From Micromonospora sp. C31 (GTDB lineage: Bacteria > Actinomycetota > Actinomycetes > Mycobacteriales > Micromonosporaceae), in the NCBI RefSeq assembly GCF_018070575.1, contig NZ_JAGPXN010000002.1:293237-357236 (forward strand): a stretch of DNA of 64,000 bases, given 5' to 3'. Position 1 is the stretch's first letter; each line of letters opens with the position of its first letter. The notes beneath the pieces were generated by a model. The model made no database searches. It saw nothing but the letters and a program-made list of their open reading frames with translations, and was not told the origin of the DNA. This document shows positions 42,029-50,443 of this stretch, piece by piece. Position numbers and translations under genes: made by a program.

Positions 42029-42535
42029 ATGAGCCACTCCGTCGCCGGAGAGCCGTCCTCTGCCGGCCGCCGCGCCGCACCGCTGACCACCGCCGTCTAC
42101 TCCGCCGCCGAGTGGGATCTGCTGACCAGCCTGCCCGGCCGCGTGATCGTGGCCGCCGCCGCGCCCGCCCCCGGGCGGCCCCGCCGGGGCGTCGCCGCCG
42201 GGCTCGCCGGCCTCGACGCGCTCGCCGCCGGCCGGGCCTTCGACAGCGATCTCGTACGCGCGGTGGTCGTCGCCATCTATGCCCGCGACGACGGGGCGAG
42301 CGACCCCGTCGACCGCCTCGCCGACGTGGTGGACCTGCTCGCCGCCTGCCGGGCCGCGACCCGGGTGCTGCTGCGGCGGGCCGATCCCGCCGACTCGGCC
42401 GCGTACCGGCAGTGGGTGCAGTCGGTGGCGGCCCGGGTGTGCGGGGCGGCGACGACCGGGCCCCCGGGGCTGCCGCCGGCGCCCGCCGACCGGCGCTTCC
42501 TCGACCGGCTCGGGGTCGCGTTGGCGTTGCGCTGA
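42029..42535 (+). CDS. Hypothetical protein
   Basis: The 168-residue product runs from ATG 42029 (GGAGG at -5). It is Ala-rich, with no membrane helix. Visible blocks are VYSAAEWDLLTSLPGRVIVA, RRGVAAGLAGLDALAAGRAF and VVDLLAACRAATRVLLRRAD. The helical pattern is coding-like and could be tellurite-resistance or TerB-like, but I cannot support a family. It is preceded by a strong terminator and so has its own promoter. A short imperfect tandem repeat (TCGGGCTCCCGGGG twice) follows at about 42608-42650. Confidence 0.65.
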   Translation: MSHSVAGEPSSAGRRAAPLTTAVYSAAEWDLLTSLPGRVIVAAAAPAPGRPRRGVAAGLAGLDALAAGRAFDSDLVRAVVVAIYARDDGASDPVDRLADVVDLLAACRAATRVLLRRADPADSAAYRQWVQSVAARVCGAATTGPPGLPPAPADRRFLDRLGVALALR

Positions 42536-42692
42536 CCCGCTTCGCTCCACCTGCTGCGGGGGCGCTCCGTGCCGGAGTCCCGGACCGGGCTGCGGCTGCC
42601 CGGGGTCGGGTCGGGCTCCCGGGGGCGGGTCGGGCTCCCGGGGCCGGGGTTGCGGCCCGGGGCGGGGCCGGCGGGCCGTACCCTGCCTGACC

Positions 42693-43316
42693 GTGACCGG
42701 AGACCAGTTCGACGTCGGCGTGGGACCGTGGCCGGGGGACCCGCCGGACGACCCGCGCTACGACCCCGAGCTGCTCGCGGAGGGCGACCGACGCAACGTC
42801 GTCGACCGGTACCGGTACTGGCGGCGCGAGGCCGTGGTGGCCGACCTGGACCGGCGGCGGCACGACTTCCACGTGGCGATCGAGAACTGGCAGCACGACT
42901 TCAACATCGGCACGGTCGTCCGCAACGCCAACGCCTTCCTCGCCGCCGAGGTGCACGTCGTCGGCCGCCGGCGGTGGAACCGGCGGGGCGCCATGGTGAC
43001 CGACCGCTACCAGCACGTCCGGCACCACGAGACCATCGAGGAGTTCGTCGCCTGGGCGGCCGGGCGGGAACTGCCCGTCGTCGGCATCGACAACCTGCCC
43101 GGCTCCCGGCCGCTGGAGACCACCACCCTGCCCCGCCGCTGCGTCCTGCTGTTCGGGCAGGAGGGCCCGGGCCTCTCCGGGCCGGCGCGAGCCGCCTGCG
43201 ACCAGCTCTTCTCCATCGCGCAGTACGGCTCCACCCGGTCGATCAACGCCGGCGTGGCCAGCGGCATCGCCATGCACGCCTGGATCCGTACCCACGCCGG
43301 GCCGCCGCCGGACTGA
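42693..43316 (+). CDS. TrmH/SpoU-family RNA 2'-O-methyltransferase
   Basis: The 207-residue SPOUT enzyme has the three family motifs in order. These are FNIGTVVRNANAFLAAEVHV (motif 1, Asn and Arg), VLLFGQEGPGLSGPA (motif 2) and YGSTRSINAGVASGIAMHAW (motif 3), which make the trefoil-knot SAM site. It lacks the N-terminal RNA-binding domain of some TrmH enzymes, but has about 60 extra N-terminal residues with WRREAVVADLDRRRHDFHVA. Target RNA is unknown. GTG 42693 is the first start that keeps the domain without running into upstream GC-rich repeats. Confidence 0.88.
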   Translation: MTGDQFDVGVGPWPGDPPDDPRYDPELLAEGDRRNVVDRYRYWRREAVVADLDRRRHDFHVAIENWQHDFNIGTVVRNANAFLAAEVHVVGRRRWNRRGAMVTDRYQHVRHHETIEEFVAWAAGRELPVVGIDNLPGSRPLETTTLPRRCVLLFGQEGPGLSGPARAACDQLFSIAQYGSTRSINAGVASGIAMHAWIRTHAGPPPD

Positions 43317-43397
43317 GGCGGCCCGCCCGGGCTGGCATCCGGCGGCACCGAAACCGGCGCTCCGCTTGACGGGGCCGCGCCACGGGGTGACGGTGGG

Positions 43398-44099
43398 ATG
43401 GTGAGTGTCGCGGTGAGTTGCCCTAAATGTGGTGGACCGGTGCGGGCGCCGGACCTGATGCACACCGAGTCGCGCTGCCTGGGCTGCGGGCCGGTCTCCC
43501 CACTGCACGTGCCCGAGCACATCGGGGCCGAGATCGTGGCCAGCGTGGTGGAGCGGATCGCCGCCGCCGCCGAGCCGCCGACCCGGCCGAGGGCGCCGCT
43601 GTGGTGCCCGTGGCCGCTGCCGACGGGCTGGACCATGACCGGCGTGGCGTACGCCGGCGACGACCGCACCGGGGTGCGCGCCACGGCGGTCGCCTGCGCC
43701 GGGCCGGAGCCGTTCGGGGACGGCCCGGCGGACGTGGTCTTCGTGGCCGAGGAGCCGGGCGTCGGCCTGGGCACCCGGTTCGCGGGGCTGGCCGGCCCGG
43801 ACCCGGGCCCGGAGCTCGCGCAGGCGTTGACGGATCCCGGGCCGGGGCACCCGGAGCACGTGGGGCAGGCCAGGATCAAGGTGGCCGGTCATCCGACTCC
43901 ACTGTGGCTCGTTAACTCGGCGACGGATCGAAGCGCGTACGCCGGCGAGGCTCGGGGTTTGTGGCTCCATGCGATAGCCTGGCCGGCGAGTGCGGGTCAC
44001 CTGCTCGCGGAAGACGTCGTGCTGCACGACCTGACCGAGTGGACACCGCCCGAGCTCGTGTTCGGCGCACCGTCTCCGTACCTGCACGGGAAGGCTTGA
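43398..44099 (+). CDS. DUF6758-type zinc-ribbon protein
   Basis: The 233-residue protein opens with a zinc ribbon (SCPKCGGPV, then SRCLGCGPVSPLHVP). The main domain contains APLWCPWPLPTGWTMTGVAY, VVFVAEEPGVGLGTRFAGL and TPLWLVNSATDRSAYAGEAR, and ends LTEWTPPELVFGAPSPYLHG. It corresponds to a conserved actinobacterial family (DUF6758, name from memory) with no known function. The Cys pairs suggest metal or nucleic-acid binding. It is followed by the 52-residue protein and the PH-domain gene. Confidence 0.75.
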   Translation: MVSVAVSCPKCGGPVRAPDLMHTESRCLGCGPVSPLHVPEHIGAEIVASVVERIAAAAEPPTRPRAPLWCPWPLPTGWTMTGVAYAGDDRTGVRATAVACAGPEPFGDGPADVVFVAEEPGVGLGTRFAGLAGPDPGPELAQALTDPGPGHPEHVGQARIKVAGHPTPLWLVNSATDRSAYAGEARGLWLHAIAWPASAGHLLAEDVVLHDLTEWTPPELVFGAPSPYLHGKA

Positions 44100-44232
44100 C
44101 GGGCCTCAGGGCTTGACAGGCAAACCGGAATGTCGGAGAACGGACGCAGATATTCACTGTACGACACCACACTGATACTCTGGGTGCCGCTGCGGTAATG
44201 GGACCCGGCGCCGCGCGAGAGGATGGCCCGCC

Positions 44233-44391
44233 ATGGTCAAGAAGGTCCTCACCTGGGCCGGAATCGCATTCTTGATCTTCTTCGTCGCCTATCGACCAAA
44301 TTCGGCGGCGGATGTGTTCAAGTCGCTGGGCGGCGGGATCATGGACATCGCCCAGGGGTTCGGCGATTTCTTCACCAGCCTCGTCGCCTAG
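44233..44391 (+). CDS. Small membrane protein (52 aa)
   Basis: ATG 44233 opens MVKKVLTWAGIAFLIFFVAY, then RPNSAADVFKSLGGGIMDIA and QGFGDFFTSLVA. There is one N-terminal helix after two lysines, then an amphipathic segment. Codon use and the membrane-like sequence support a real gene, although it is too short for many gene callers. It lies 6 bp before the PH-domain gene and is probably co-transcribed with it. I recall short proteins of this pattern being conserved beside DUF6758 or PH genes in actinobacteria. Function unknown. Confidence 0.7.
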   Translation: MVKKVLTWAGIAFLIFFVAYRPNSAADVFKSLGGGIMDIAQGFGDFFTSLVA

Positions 44392-44397
44392 CCGCCG

Positions 44398-45273
44398 ATG
44401 GGAAACCCCTCCGGTCCACCCTTCGATCCCGACGATCCCGATCGGGAACGCCGGGAGCGCGACACGGAGCCGATCCCCCGGCTCGGCCCCGACGACGGGC
44501 CGGGCTACGGCACCGGTCCGGGCCTCTCCGACGGCCCCTCCCTTTCGGACGATGCCGGCTACGGCGACGGTCCGGCCTACGCCGGGGAGGGGCGGTCCGG
44601 TCGGGCCTGGGTCCGTGACCCGGAGGCCGGCTACCAGCCGCCGCAGATCTCCGAGGACGAGCTGGCCGGTCTGCGGGCCGACGCCTCCGGCATGGCGCCG
44701 CGCCGGGTGCTGCCGCTGGAGGACGAGCCCAGCTCGCTGGTCGCGCGCTATCTCTTCCCGACCGAGCGCTACCGGGGCGAGTGGAAGCGACACTGGATCC
44801 ACCTCTCGACCCCGCTGCTGGTCGGCGTCGCCGCGACCTTCGTGCTCGGCTACCTCTCCGGCTTCCTCGCCGGGCAGGACGTGGGCGCGCTCACCACGAT
44901 CGCGGTGCTGCTCTGGTTCGCCGTCATGGGCTGGGTGGCCTGGAAGGTCGCCGACTGGTGGTACGACCGCTTCATCCTGACCAACAAGCGGGTGATGGTC
45001 GTCAACGGCATCATCACCCGGCGGGTCGCGATGATGCCGCTGGTCCGGGTCACCGACATGAAGTACGAGCAGACCCCGACCGGCCGGGCGCTCAACTACG
45101 GCACGTTCGTGCTGGAGTCCGCCGGCCAGGAGCAGGCGCTGCGCGAGATCAAGAACCTGCCCAACCCGAACGAGCTCTACCTGCGCGTCGTCGAGGAGAT
45201 GTACGAGCCGCAGGCGGTCGAGGCGCGGCTGGGCAAGGAGGCCGATGAGGCCAAGGCTGACGACGGGGCGTGA
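44398..45273 (+). CDS. PH domain-containing membrane protein
   Basis: The 291-residue protein has an acidic, Gly/Asp-rich N-terminus (residues 1-95). Two helices follow at about 135-190 (STPLLVGVAATFVLGYLSGF; TTIAVLLWFAVMGWVAWKVA). A bacterial PH (bPH2/YdbS-like) domain comes next: WYDRFILTNKRVMVVNGIIT, RRVAMMPLVRVTDMKYEQTP and FVLESAGQEQALREIKNLPN. Such proteins sit in the membrane with the PH domain inside; function unknown. It starts 6 bp after the 52-residue protein. Confidence 0.88.
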   Translation: MGNPSGPPFDPDDPDRERRERDTEPIPRLGPDDGPGYGTGPGLSDGPSLSDDAGYGDGPAYAGEGRSGRAWVRDPEAGYQPPQISEDELAGLRADASGMAPRRVLPLEDEPSSLVARYLFPTERYRGEWKRHWIHLSTPLLVGVAATFVLGYLSGFLAGQDVGALTTIAVLLWFAVMGWVAWKVADWWYDRFILTNKRVMVVNGIITRRVAMMPLVRVTDMKYEQTPTGRALNYGTFVLESAGQEQALREIKNLPNPNELYLRVVEEMYEPQAVEARLGKEADEAKADDGA

Positions 45274-45328
45274 AACTTTTCGTCCGAACATCGGAGGAAC
45301 CGCGCACCTTTCGCCGTCGCCCTGACCG

Positions 45329-45354
45329 CCCCTGGCGTGGCAACCTGCCAGGGG
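45329..45354. promoter_or_regulatory. Leader hairpin upstream of the sigma-factor gene
   Basis: CCCCTGGC-GTGGCAACCT-GCCAGGGG has perfect 8-bp arms and ends 21 bp before the GTG. Its position in the presumed leader suggests a hairpin or operator. It may also serve as the terminator of the preceding gene. Confidence 0.45.
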
Positions 45355-45375
45355 AACGGGGCGCGGAGGTGGCCG

Positions 45376-46467
45376 GTGGTGAGCAGGGATCCCTTGGAGG
45401 AGGAGTTCCGCGACTTCGTCGCGGCCCGCTCCGGTGCCCTGCTGCGCACCGCTTACCTCCTCAGCGGAGACTGGGCCACCGCCGAGGACCTGCTGCAGAC
45501 CGCGTTGACCAAGACGTACCTGGCCTGGAAGCGGCTCGGCGGGATCGAGGCGATCGAGCCGTACGCCCGCCGGGTGATGATCAACACTTCGACCAGTTGG
45601 TGGCGCCGGCGCTGGCACGGTGAACGCCCGACCGAGGTGCTGCCCGAGCGGGCCGGGGTCGACGAGATCGAGCAGCAGCTCGACCGGGACCTGCTCTGGC
45701 GCCACCTGAGCGCGCTGCCCAGCCGGCAGCGGGCGGTGCTGGTGCTGCGCTTCTACGAGGACATGTCCGAGGCGCAGACCGCCGCCCTGCTCGGCATCTC
45801 GCCGGGCACGGTCAAGAGCCAGACCTCGCGCGCCCTGGGCACCCTGCGCCGCCGGATGGGCGCCGAGGCCACCCTCGACCTGCCGACCAGGACCGACCCG
45901 GTCCGAACCGACGGCACGGACGGGCCCGCCCCCGCCCGGGGCGGCACCGACCGGCTCGCTCCGGCGTACGGCGGCGTCGACCGTCCCGTCCCCGCGTACG
46001 GCGGCGCGACCGGTCGTTCCGCCCCCGTGCACGGCGGTGCCGGCCGGCTCGCGCCGGCCAGCGGCGGCACGCCGGTCCGCCCGTCGACGGCGTACGGGGC
46101 GCCGACGATGGTGGTGGGGGAGGACGCGGCAGCCGTGGTCGCCGCGACGAACGCCCCACCGGCTGTCGCGCCGGCCCCAGCGGGCAGCCCGGACGGCGCT
46201 GCCGCCGCCCCGGGCAGGTCGGGAAACGCCACCGCCACCACCCCCGCCGCCGGTGGGCTTCCGACACCGGTCGCCGGGCTCCCCGTGGCGACCGCCCCGC
46301 CCGCGCCGGACGCCGGGGGTGGTACGCCGCCCGCCGAGTCGACGGACGAGTCGGCGGACGATCAGGTCCCCGTGGCCTCGGGCGCGCGCGCCGGCGCCGG
46401 GGCGGCGTCGCGTACCGCCCGCGACGGGCGACAGGCCGCCCGCACGGGCGCCGAGGAGCACCGGTGA
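45376..46467 (+). CDS. SigE-family ECF sigma factor with long low-complexity tail
   Basis: The 363-residue protein has region 2 at about 8-80 (FRDFVAARSGALLRTAYLLS; AEDLLQTALTKTYLAWKRLG) and region 4 at about 105-165 (LSALPSRQRAVLVLRFYEDM; GISPGTVKSQTSRALGTLRR). Together these match the actinobacterial SigE-family (sigma-70 ECF) type, normally about 170-180 residues. Beyond residue 175 come about 190 residues rich in Ala/Pro/Gly/Thr with degenerate repeats such as GGTDRLAPAYGGVDRPVPAY. The stop overlaps the next start (GTGA), a gene for a membrane-anchored protein that may be its regulator. GGAGG precedes GTG 45376. Confidence 0.88.
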   Translation: MVSRDPLEEEFRDFVAARSGALLRTAYLLSGDWATAEDLLQTALTKTYLAWKRLGGIEAIEPYARRVMINTSTSWWRRRWHGERPTEVLPERAGVDEIEQQLDRDLLWRHLSALPSRQRAVLVLRFYEDMSEAQTAALLGISPGTVKSQTSRALGTLRRRMGAEATLDLPTRTDPVRTDGTDGPAPARGGTDRLAPAYGGVDRPVPAYGGATGRSAPVHGGAGRLAPASGGTPVRPSTAYGAPTMVVGEDAAAVVAATNAPPAVAPAPAGSPDGAAAAPGRSGNATATTPAAGGLPTPVAGLPVATAPPAPDAGGGTPPAESTDESADDQVPVASGARAGAGAASRTARDGRQAARTGAEEHR

Positions 46468-47741
46468 GTCGTCCGGCCGGCCGTGGTGACAACCGGACCG
46501 ACGGCCCGCCGCGTCCATTCGCCGTGACCCGGGACGAGCTGGAGCAGGCGGTGCGGGAGACGTTCGCCCGGCGGGTGGCCGTCGCGCGCCCGCTCGCCGC
46601 CGACCCGGCGGGACTGGCGATCCGGCGGGCCGACCGGTCCCGGCGCCGGCGGGCGCTGACCGGGATCGCCCTCGCCGCGGTGGCCACCGTGACGCTCAGC
46701 GCCGGGATGGCGCAGCTGGGGCGGCAGCCCGGGCGGCCCAGCCATCCCACCGTCGTGCTCGGCGGTCCGTACGCCTCGCCGCTGCCGGGCCCGACGCCGC
46801 CGCTGTCGGCCGCCCCGCGGTCCGACCTGGGGCGGGGCGAGGTGGATCTCATCCTCGACGAGGTCCTGGTCACCGCCGCCGGGCAGCGGATCGCCCTGCC
46901 CGACGTGGGCCGGTCCGCCGAGCGCGCCCAGCGGCTCCCCGACCGGGCCGGCTGGGCGGTGGTGGGCGTGCCGACGGCGGCCGGCCGCTCGCTGTGGATC
47001 GTGCTGCCGGACGGCGCGGCACACCTGCTCCTGGCCGGCGCACGGGACATCGTCCTCAGCCCGGACGGGCGGCAGGTGGCCTGGCGGGAGGGGACGGACC
47101 TGGTCGTGGCGGGCATCGTCGGCACCCAGGTCGTCGCCGCCGCCCGCACCCCGGCGCCGCCCGCCGCGGTGCCGGTCGGGTTCGCCGGCGACACCGTCCT
47201 GGTCCGCCTCGACCCGGGCCGGCCCGGCCACGCCCTGTGGCGCCCGGCGGCGGGCCCGCCGCGCGGCGCGGGCGACGGGGCGCTGCACCTCCACGGCATC
47301 CGCCCCGACGGCCTGGCGGTCGCGCTGGTGTCCGCCGGCACCCCCCGCCGACCCTGCGTCGCCCTGCTCGACCCGGCCCGCGACCTCGCGCCGGTGCGGA
47401 CGGGTTGTGGGCCCACGCTGACCGTCGACGGGGCCGGCGCGGTCTCCGCCGACGGGCGGTGGCTCCTGACCAACGGGAAGGCGGGCGGGCAGGACCGCGC
47501 GTTGCTGATGGACCTGGACCGGCTCACCCCCGCCCCGGCGACCCGCCCGGCCGGTCCGCCCGTGGCCGGGCCGGTGGCCTGGACGCCGCAGGGCGCGGCC
47601 CACTACTCCGACGGGGCCGGCACCCTGGTGCGGGTCGAGGTGGGCCGGGTGCTCGCCGGCGAGGCGGCCCGGTCCGCGCCCGTGACCGGCCTGCCCGCCG
47701 GGGGCCGCCCGGTGCCGGTGGGCGACGGGAGCCGTTCCTGA
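46464..47741 (+). CDS. Membrane-anchored beta-propeller-like partner of the sigma factor
   Basis: The 425-residue protein has a cytoplasmic N-terminus of about 60 residues (VTRDELEQAVRETFARRVAV), one helix (ALTGIALAAVATVTLSAGMA) and a large extracytoplasmic region. Its strand-rich repeats resemble WD40/TolB propellers (HLLLAGARDIVLSPDGRQVA; LHGIRPDGLAVALVSAG; VSADGRWLLTNGKAG). It overlaps the sigma gene by 4 bp. The N-terminal domain plus outer sensor plan fits a transmembrane anti-sigma factor or co-sensor, although no zinc-binding HxxxCxxC motif is present. Role inferred from context. Confidence 0.75.
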   Translation: MSRPAGRGDNRTDGPPRPFAVTRDELEQAVRETFARRVAVARPLAADPAGLAIRRADRSRRRRALTGIALAAVATVTLSAGMAQLGRQPGRPSHPTVVLGGPYASPLPGPTPPLSAAPRSDLGRGEVDLILDEVLVTAAGQRIALPDVGRSAERAQRLPDRAGWAVVGVPTAAGRSLWIVLPDGAAHLLLAGARDIVLSPDGRQVAWREGTDLVVAGIVGTQVVAAARTPAPPAAVPVGFAGDTVLVRLDPGRPGHALWRPAAGPPRGAGDGALHLHGIRPDGLAVALVSAGTPRRPCVALLDPARDLAPVRTGCGPTLTVDGAGAVSADGRWLLTNGKAGGQDRALLMDLDRLTPAPATRPAGPPVAGPVAWTPQGAAHYSDGAGTLVRVEVGRVLAGEAARSAPVTGLPAGGRPVPVGDGSRS

Positions 47742-47789
47742 GCGCGCCCGCGTGCCCGGGGCGGGCCGTCGGCCGGTAGCGTCGGGCCG

Positions 47790-48656
47790 ATGAGCGCGGC
47801 ACCGCGGATCGACCTGCACACCCACTCCACCGCCAGCGACGGCACGCTCAGCCCGGCCGAGCTGGTGCGGGCGGCGGCGGAGTCGGGGCTGGACGTCGTG
47901 GCGATCACCGACCACGACACCACGGCCGGCTGGGCGCCCGCCCTGGCGGCGCTGCCGGCCGGGCTCAGCCTGGTCCGGGGCGCGGAGCTCTCCTGTCGCT
48001 GGTACGGCGAGGAACCCCCGGTGCCGCTGCACCTGCTGGCGTACCTGTTCGATCCGGACGCCCCGGAACTCGTCGCGGAGCTGGCCCGGGTGCGGGCCGC
48101 CCGGGAGGAGCGGGGCGAGCGGATCGTGGCGCTGCTGCGGGCCGACGGGATCGACGTGAGCTGGCCGGCGATCCTGACCGGCGCGGGCGGCGGGACCGTG
48201 GGTCGGCCGCACATCGCGCAGGCGCTCATCCGGGCCGGCCTGGTTGCCACCACCACGGAGGCGTTCGGGCCGGACTGGCTGGGTGAGCGCTACCGGCTGC
48301 CCAAGGAGGACATCGACGTCTTCCGCGCGGTCCGGCTCGTCCGCGCGGCGGGCGGCGTACCGGTGTTCGCCCATCCCCGGGCCAGCCGGCGGGGGCGGAT
48401 CGTGCCCGACGAGCTGATCGCCGACCTGGCCGCGATCGGGCTGGCGGGGCTGGAGGCCGACCACGAGGACCACTCCCCGGCCGAGCGGGCGCACGTGCGG
48501 GCCCTGGCCGACGAGTTGGGACTGCTGGTGACCGGCTCGTCGGACTTCCACGGCACGCACAAGACCGTCCGACTCGGCGCGTTCACCACCGACCCCGGGG
48601 CGTACGAGCGGATCGTCGCCGAGGCGCGCGGGGTGACCGAGGTCGCTTCCGGCTGA
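47790..48656 (+). CDS. PHP-domain metal-dependent phosphoesterase
   Basis: The 288-residue protein has the PHP metal-site motifs RIDLHTHSTASDGTLSPAEL, VVAITDHDTTAGW, GAELSCRW, VPVFAHPRASRRG and LVTGSSDFHGTHK. This is the TrpH/YciV-like group, which includes a 3',5'-nucleoside bisphosphate (pAp) phosphatase and an RNase-like activity. Likely substrates are small nucleotides or short RNAs. A helical insertion lies in the middle (RVRAAREERGERIVALL). The ATG precedes the first motif by six residues. It probably has its own promoter. Confidence 0.9.
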   Translation: MSAAPRIDLHTHSTASDGTLSPAELVRAAAESGLDVVAITDHDTTAGWAPALAALPAGLSLVRGAELSCRWYGEEPPVPLHLLAYLFDPDAPELVAELARVRAAREERGERIVALLRADGIDVSWPAILTGAGGGTVGRPHIAQALIRAGLVATTTEAFGPDWLGERYRLPKEDIDVFRAVRLVRAAGGVPVFAHPRASRRGRIVPDELIADLAAIGLAGLEADHEDHSPAERAHVRALADELGLLVTGSSDFHGTHKTVRLGAFTTDPGAYERIVAEARGVTEVASG

Positions 48657-48696
48657 TCCGCGTTTCCGTCTCCGGCGGCGCGGCTACCTTGATCAC

Positions 48697-49311
48697 GTGG
48701 ATGCCAAGCTGTTCGGTGAGGTCTTCGTGACCCTGCTGGTGATCGTCGACCCGCCGGGCATGATGCCCATCTTCCTGGCGCTGACCGGCCCGCTGACGGC
48801 GCGGGACCGCAACCGGGCGGCCTGGCAGGCCGTCGCCCTGGCGCTGGGCGTGATCGTGATCTTCGCGGTGGCGGGGCAGACGCTGCTCGACTACCTGCAC
48901 GTGGACCTGCCGGCCCTCCAGGCCGCCGGCGGGCTGTTGCTCATCCTGGTGGCGCTGGAGCTGCTGACCGGCAAGGCCGACGACCCGAGTCAGCAGGTCA
49001 CCTCGAACATCGCCCTGGTGCCGCTGGGTACGCCGCTGCTGGCCGGCCCCGGCGCCATCGTGGCCACCATGCTCTTCGTCCAGCAGGCCGACGGCGGGGC
49101 GGACGTCACGGCCATCGCCGCCGCGATCGTGGCCGTGATGGCCACCGTGTGGATCGTGTTGCGGTTCTCCGGCGGAATCGTCAAGGTCCTGCGGCCCGGC
49201 GGTATCGAGGTGCTGACCCGGATCGCCGGTCTGCTGCTGGCCGCGATCGCGGTGCAGCTCATCGCGGACGCGGTGGCCGCGTTCGTGACCCAGTACGCCG
49301 ACATGACCTGA
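48697..49311 (+). CDS. MarC-family integral membrane protein
   Basis: The 204-residue protein has six predicted helices: LFGEVFVTLLVIVDPPGMMP, AWQAVALALGVIVIFAVAG, LLLILVALELLTG, IALVPLGTPLLAGPGAIVAT, AAAIVAVMATVWIVLRF and ITRIAG-like LLLAAIAVQLIADAV. The DPPG and PLLAGPGAI motifs are characteristic of MarC. The family is widespread with no established transport function. GTG 48697 begins directly before the first helix. It follows the PHP gene with a 40-bp gap. Confidence 0.9.
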   Translation: MDAKLFGEVFVTLLVIVDPPGMMPIFLALTGPLTARDRNRAAWQAVALALGVIVIFAVAGQTLLDYLHVDLPALQAAGGLLLILVALELLTGKADDPSQQVTSNIALVPLGTPLLAGPGAIVATMLFVQQADGGADVTAIAAAIVAVMATVWIVLRFSGGIVKVLRPGGIEVLTRIAGLLLAAIAVQLIADAVAAFVTQYADMT

Positions 49312-49353
49312 CCGGCGACCGGTTCCGTCGGGGGTGGATGGCAGGATCGCGGT

Positions 49354-50292
49354 GTGCGACGAGCCTCTTCAGCCGGACGGTCCTCCACCAGCGGCGGCCG
49401 GGCGCCCCGCCCGCGCGGCGAGCAGCCCGAGCAGCTCGGCTTCGAGGGCATGCCGGAGCGGCTCTTCGTCTGCACCCCCAGCAAGCTCGGCGCCTACGCC
49501 GACTGTCCCCGCCGCTACCGCTACTCCTACGTCGACCGTCCGGCCCCGCCGAAGGGCCCACCCTGGGCGCACAACTCCCTCGGCGCGAGCGTGCACACGG
49601 CCCTGAAGAACTGGTACGCCCTGAGCCCCGAGCGGCGCCGGCCGGAGGCTCTCGCCGCGTTGCTCAAGGGCACCTGGGTGCGCGAGGGCTACCGCGACGA
49701 CGAGCAGGAGCGGGCGGCCTACCGGCGGGCGCTGGGCTGGCTGGAGTCCTACGTCGAGACCCTGGAGCCCGGCGTCGATCCGCTCGGCGTGGAGCGGGTG
49801 GTGGCGGTCAAGACCGCCGTGCTGGCCTTCAACGGCCGGGCCGACCGGATCGACTCCCGCCCCGGGCCCGACGGCCCGGAGCTGGCGATCGTCGACTACA
49901 AGACGGGCCGCACGGGGCTGGACGCCGACGACGCGCGCGGCTCGCAGGCGCTGGCGCTCTACGCGTACGCCGCCGAGCGGGTGTTCCGCCGGCCGTGTCG
50001 CCGGGTGGAGCTGCACCACCTGCCGAGCGGCACGGTGGCCGCGCACGAGCACACCGCGGAGTCCCTGGCCCGGCAGCTCACCCGGGCGGAGGAGACGGCC
50101 CGCGACATCATGGCCGCCGAGCGGGCGGTGGCCGACGGGGAGGACCCCGACGAGGCGTTCCCGACCACGCCAGGCCCACGTTGCGGCTGGTGCGACTACC
50201 GGCGCACCTGCCCGGTGGGGGCGCAGGCGCCGGGCAAGGAGCCGTGGGCGGCCGTCGAGCGCGCCGTCGACCCGGTGCCCGGCCAGGACTGA
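49354..50292 (+). CDS. RecB-family PD-(D/E)XK exonuclease with Fe-S cysteines
   Basis: The 312-residue protein has the Cas4/RecB-like nuclease core: FNGRADRID, then LAIVDYKTGRTGLDADDARG (motif D...DYK) with QALALYAYAAERVF after it. The four cysteines that hold a 4Fe-4S cluster are DCPRRYRYSY near the N-terminus and CGWCDYRRTCPVG near the C-terminus. This is the PF12705-type nuclease seen in actinobacteria as a stand-alone gene near MarC or tRNA-processing genes. No CRISPR array or helicase partner is nearby, so a DNA-repair role is most likely. GTG 49354 begins an Arg-rich leader; an internal start at MPERLF is possible. Confidence 0.88.
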   Translation: MRRASSAGRSSTSGGRAPRPRGEQPEQLGFEGMPERLFVCTPSKLGAYADCPRRYRYSYVDRPAPPKGPPWAHNSLGASVHTALKNWYALSPERRRPEALAALLKGTWVREGYRDDEQERAAYRRALGWLESYVETLEPGVDPLGVERVVAVKTAVLAFNGRADRIDSRPGPDGPELAIVDYKTGRTGLDADDARGSQALALYAYAAERVFRRPCRRVELHHLPSGTVAAHEHTAESLARQLTRAEETARDIMAAERAVADGEDPDEAFPTTPGPRCGWCDYRRTCPVGAQAPGKEPWAAVERAVDPVPGQD

Positions 50293-50443
50293 CCGGCCCG
50301 GCTCGCCCGGCCGACAGCCGGGTCAGCCGCACACTCGGCCGGCAGTCGGGCCGGCCGCGCGGTCGGGCCGGCAGTCGGGTCAGCCGCACGCCCCGACCGG
50401 CAGCGCGTTCGGGCCGGCCGTGCCGGTCAGGCCGGCGTTCCCG

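Noticed and set aside
42600..42660. Short tandem repeat TCGGGCTCCCGGGG
   Set aside because: Two imperfect units only; likely simple GC-rich slippage between genes.
50293..50443. Direct repeats (GTCAGCCGCAC, GGGCCGGC) that might suggest a CRISPR or iteron array
   Set aside because: Units are irregular, very short and lack constant spacers; no cas genes. The nearby RecB-like nuclease is the stand-alone type, not Cas4.
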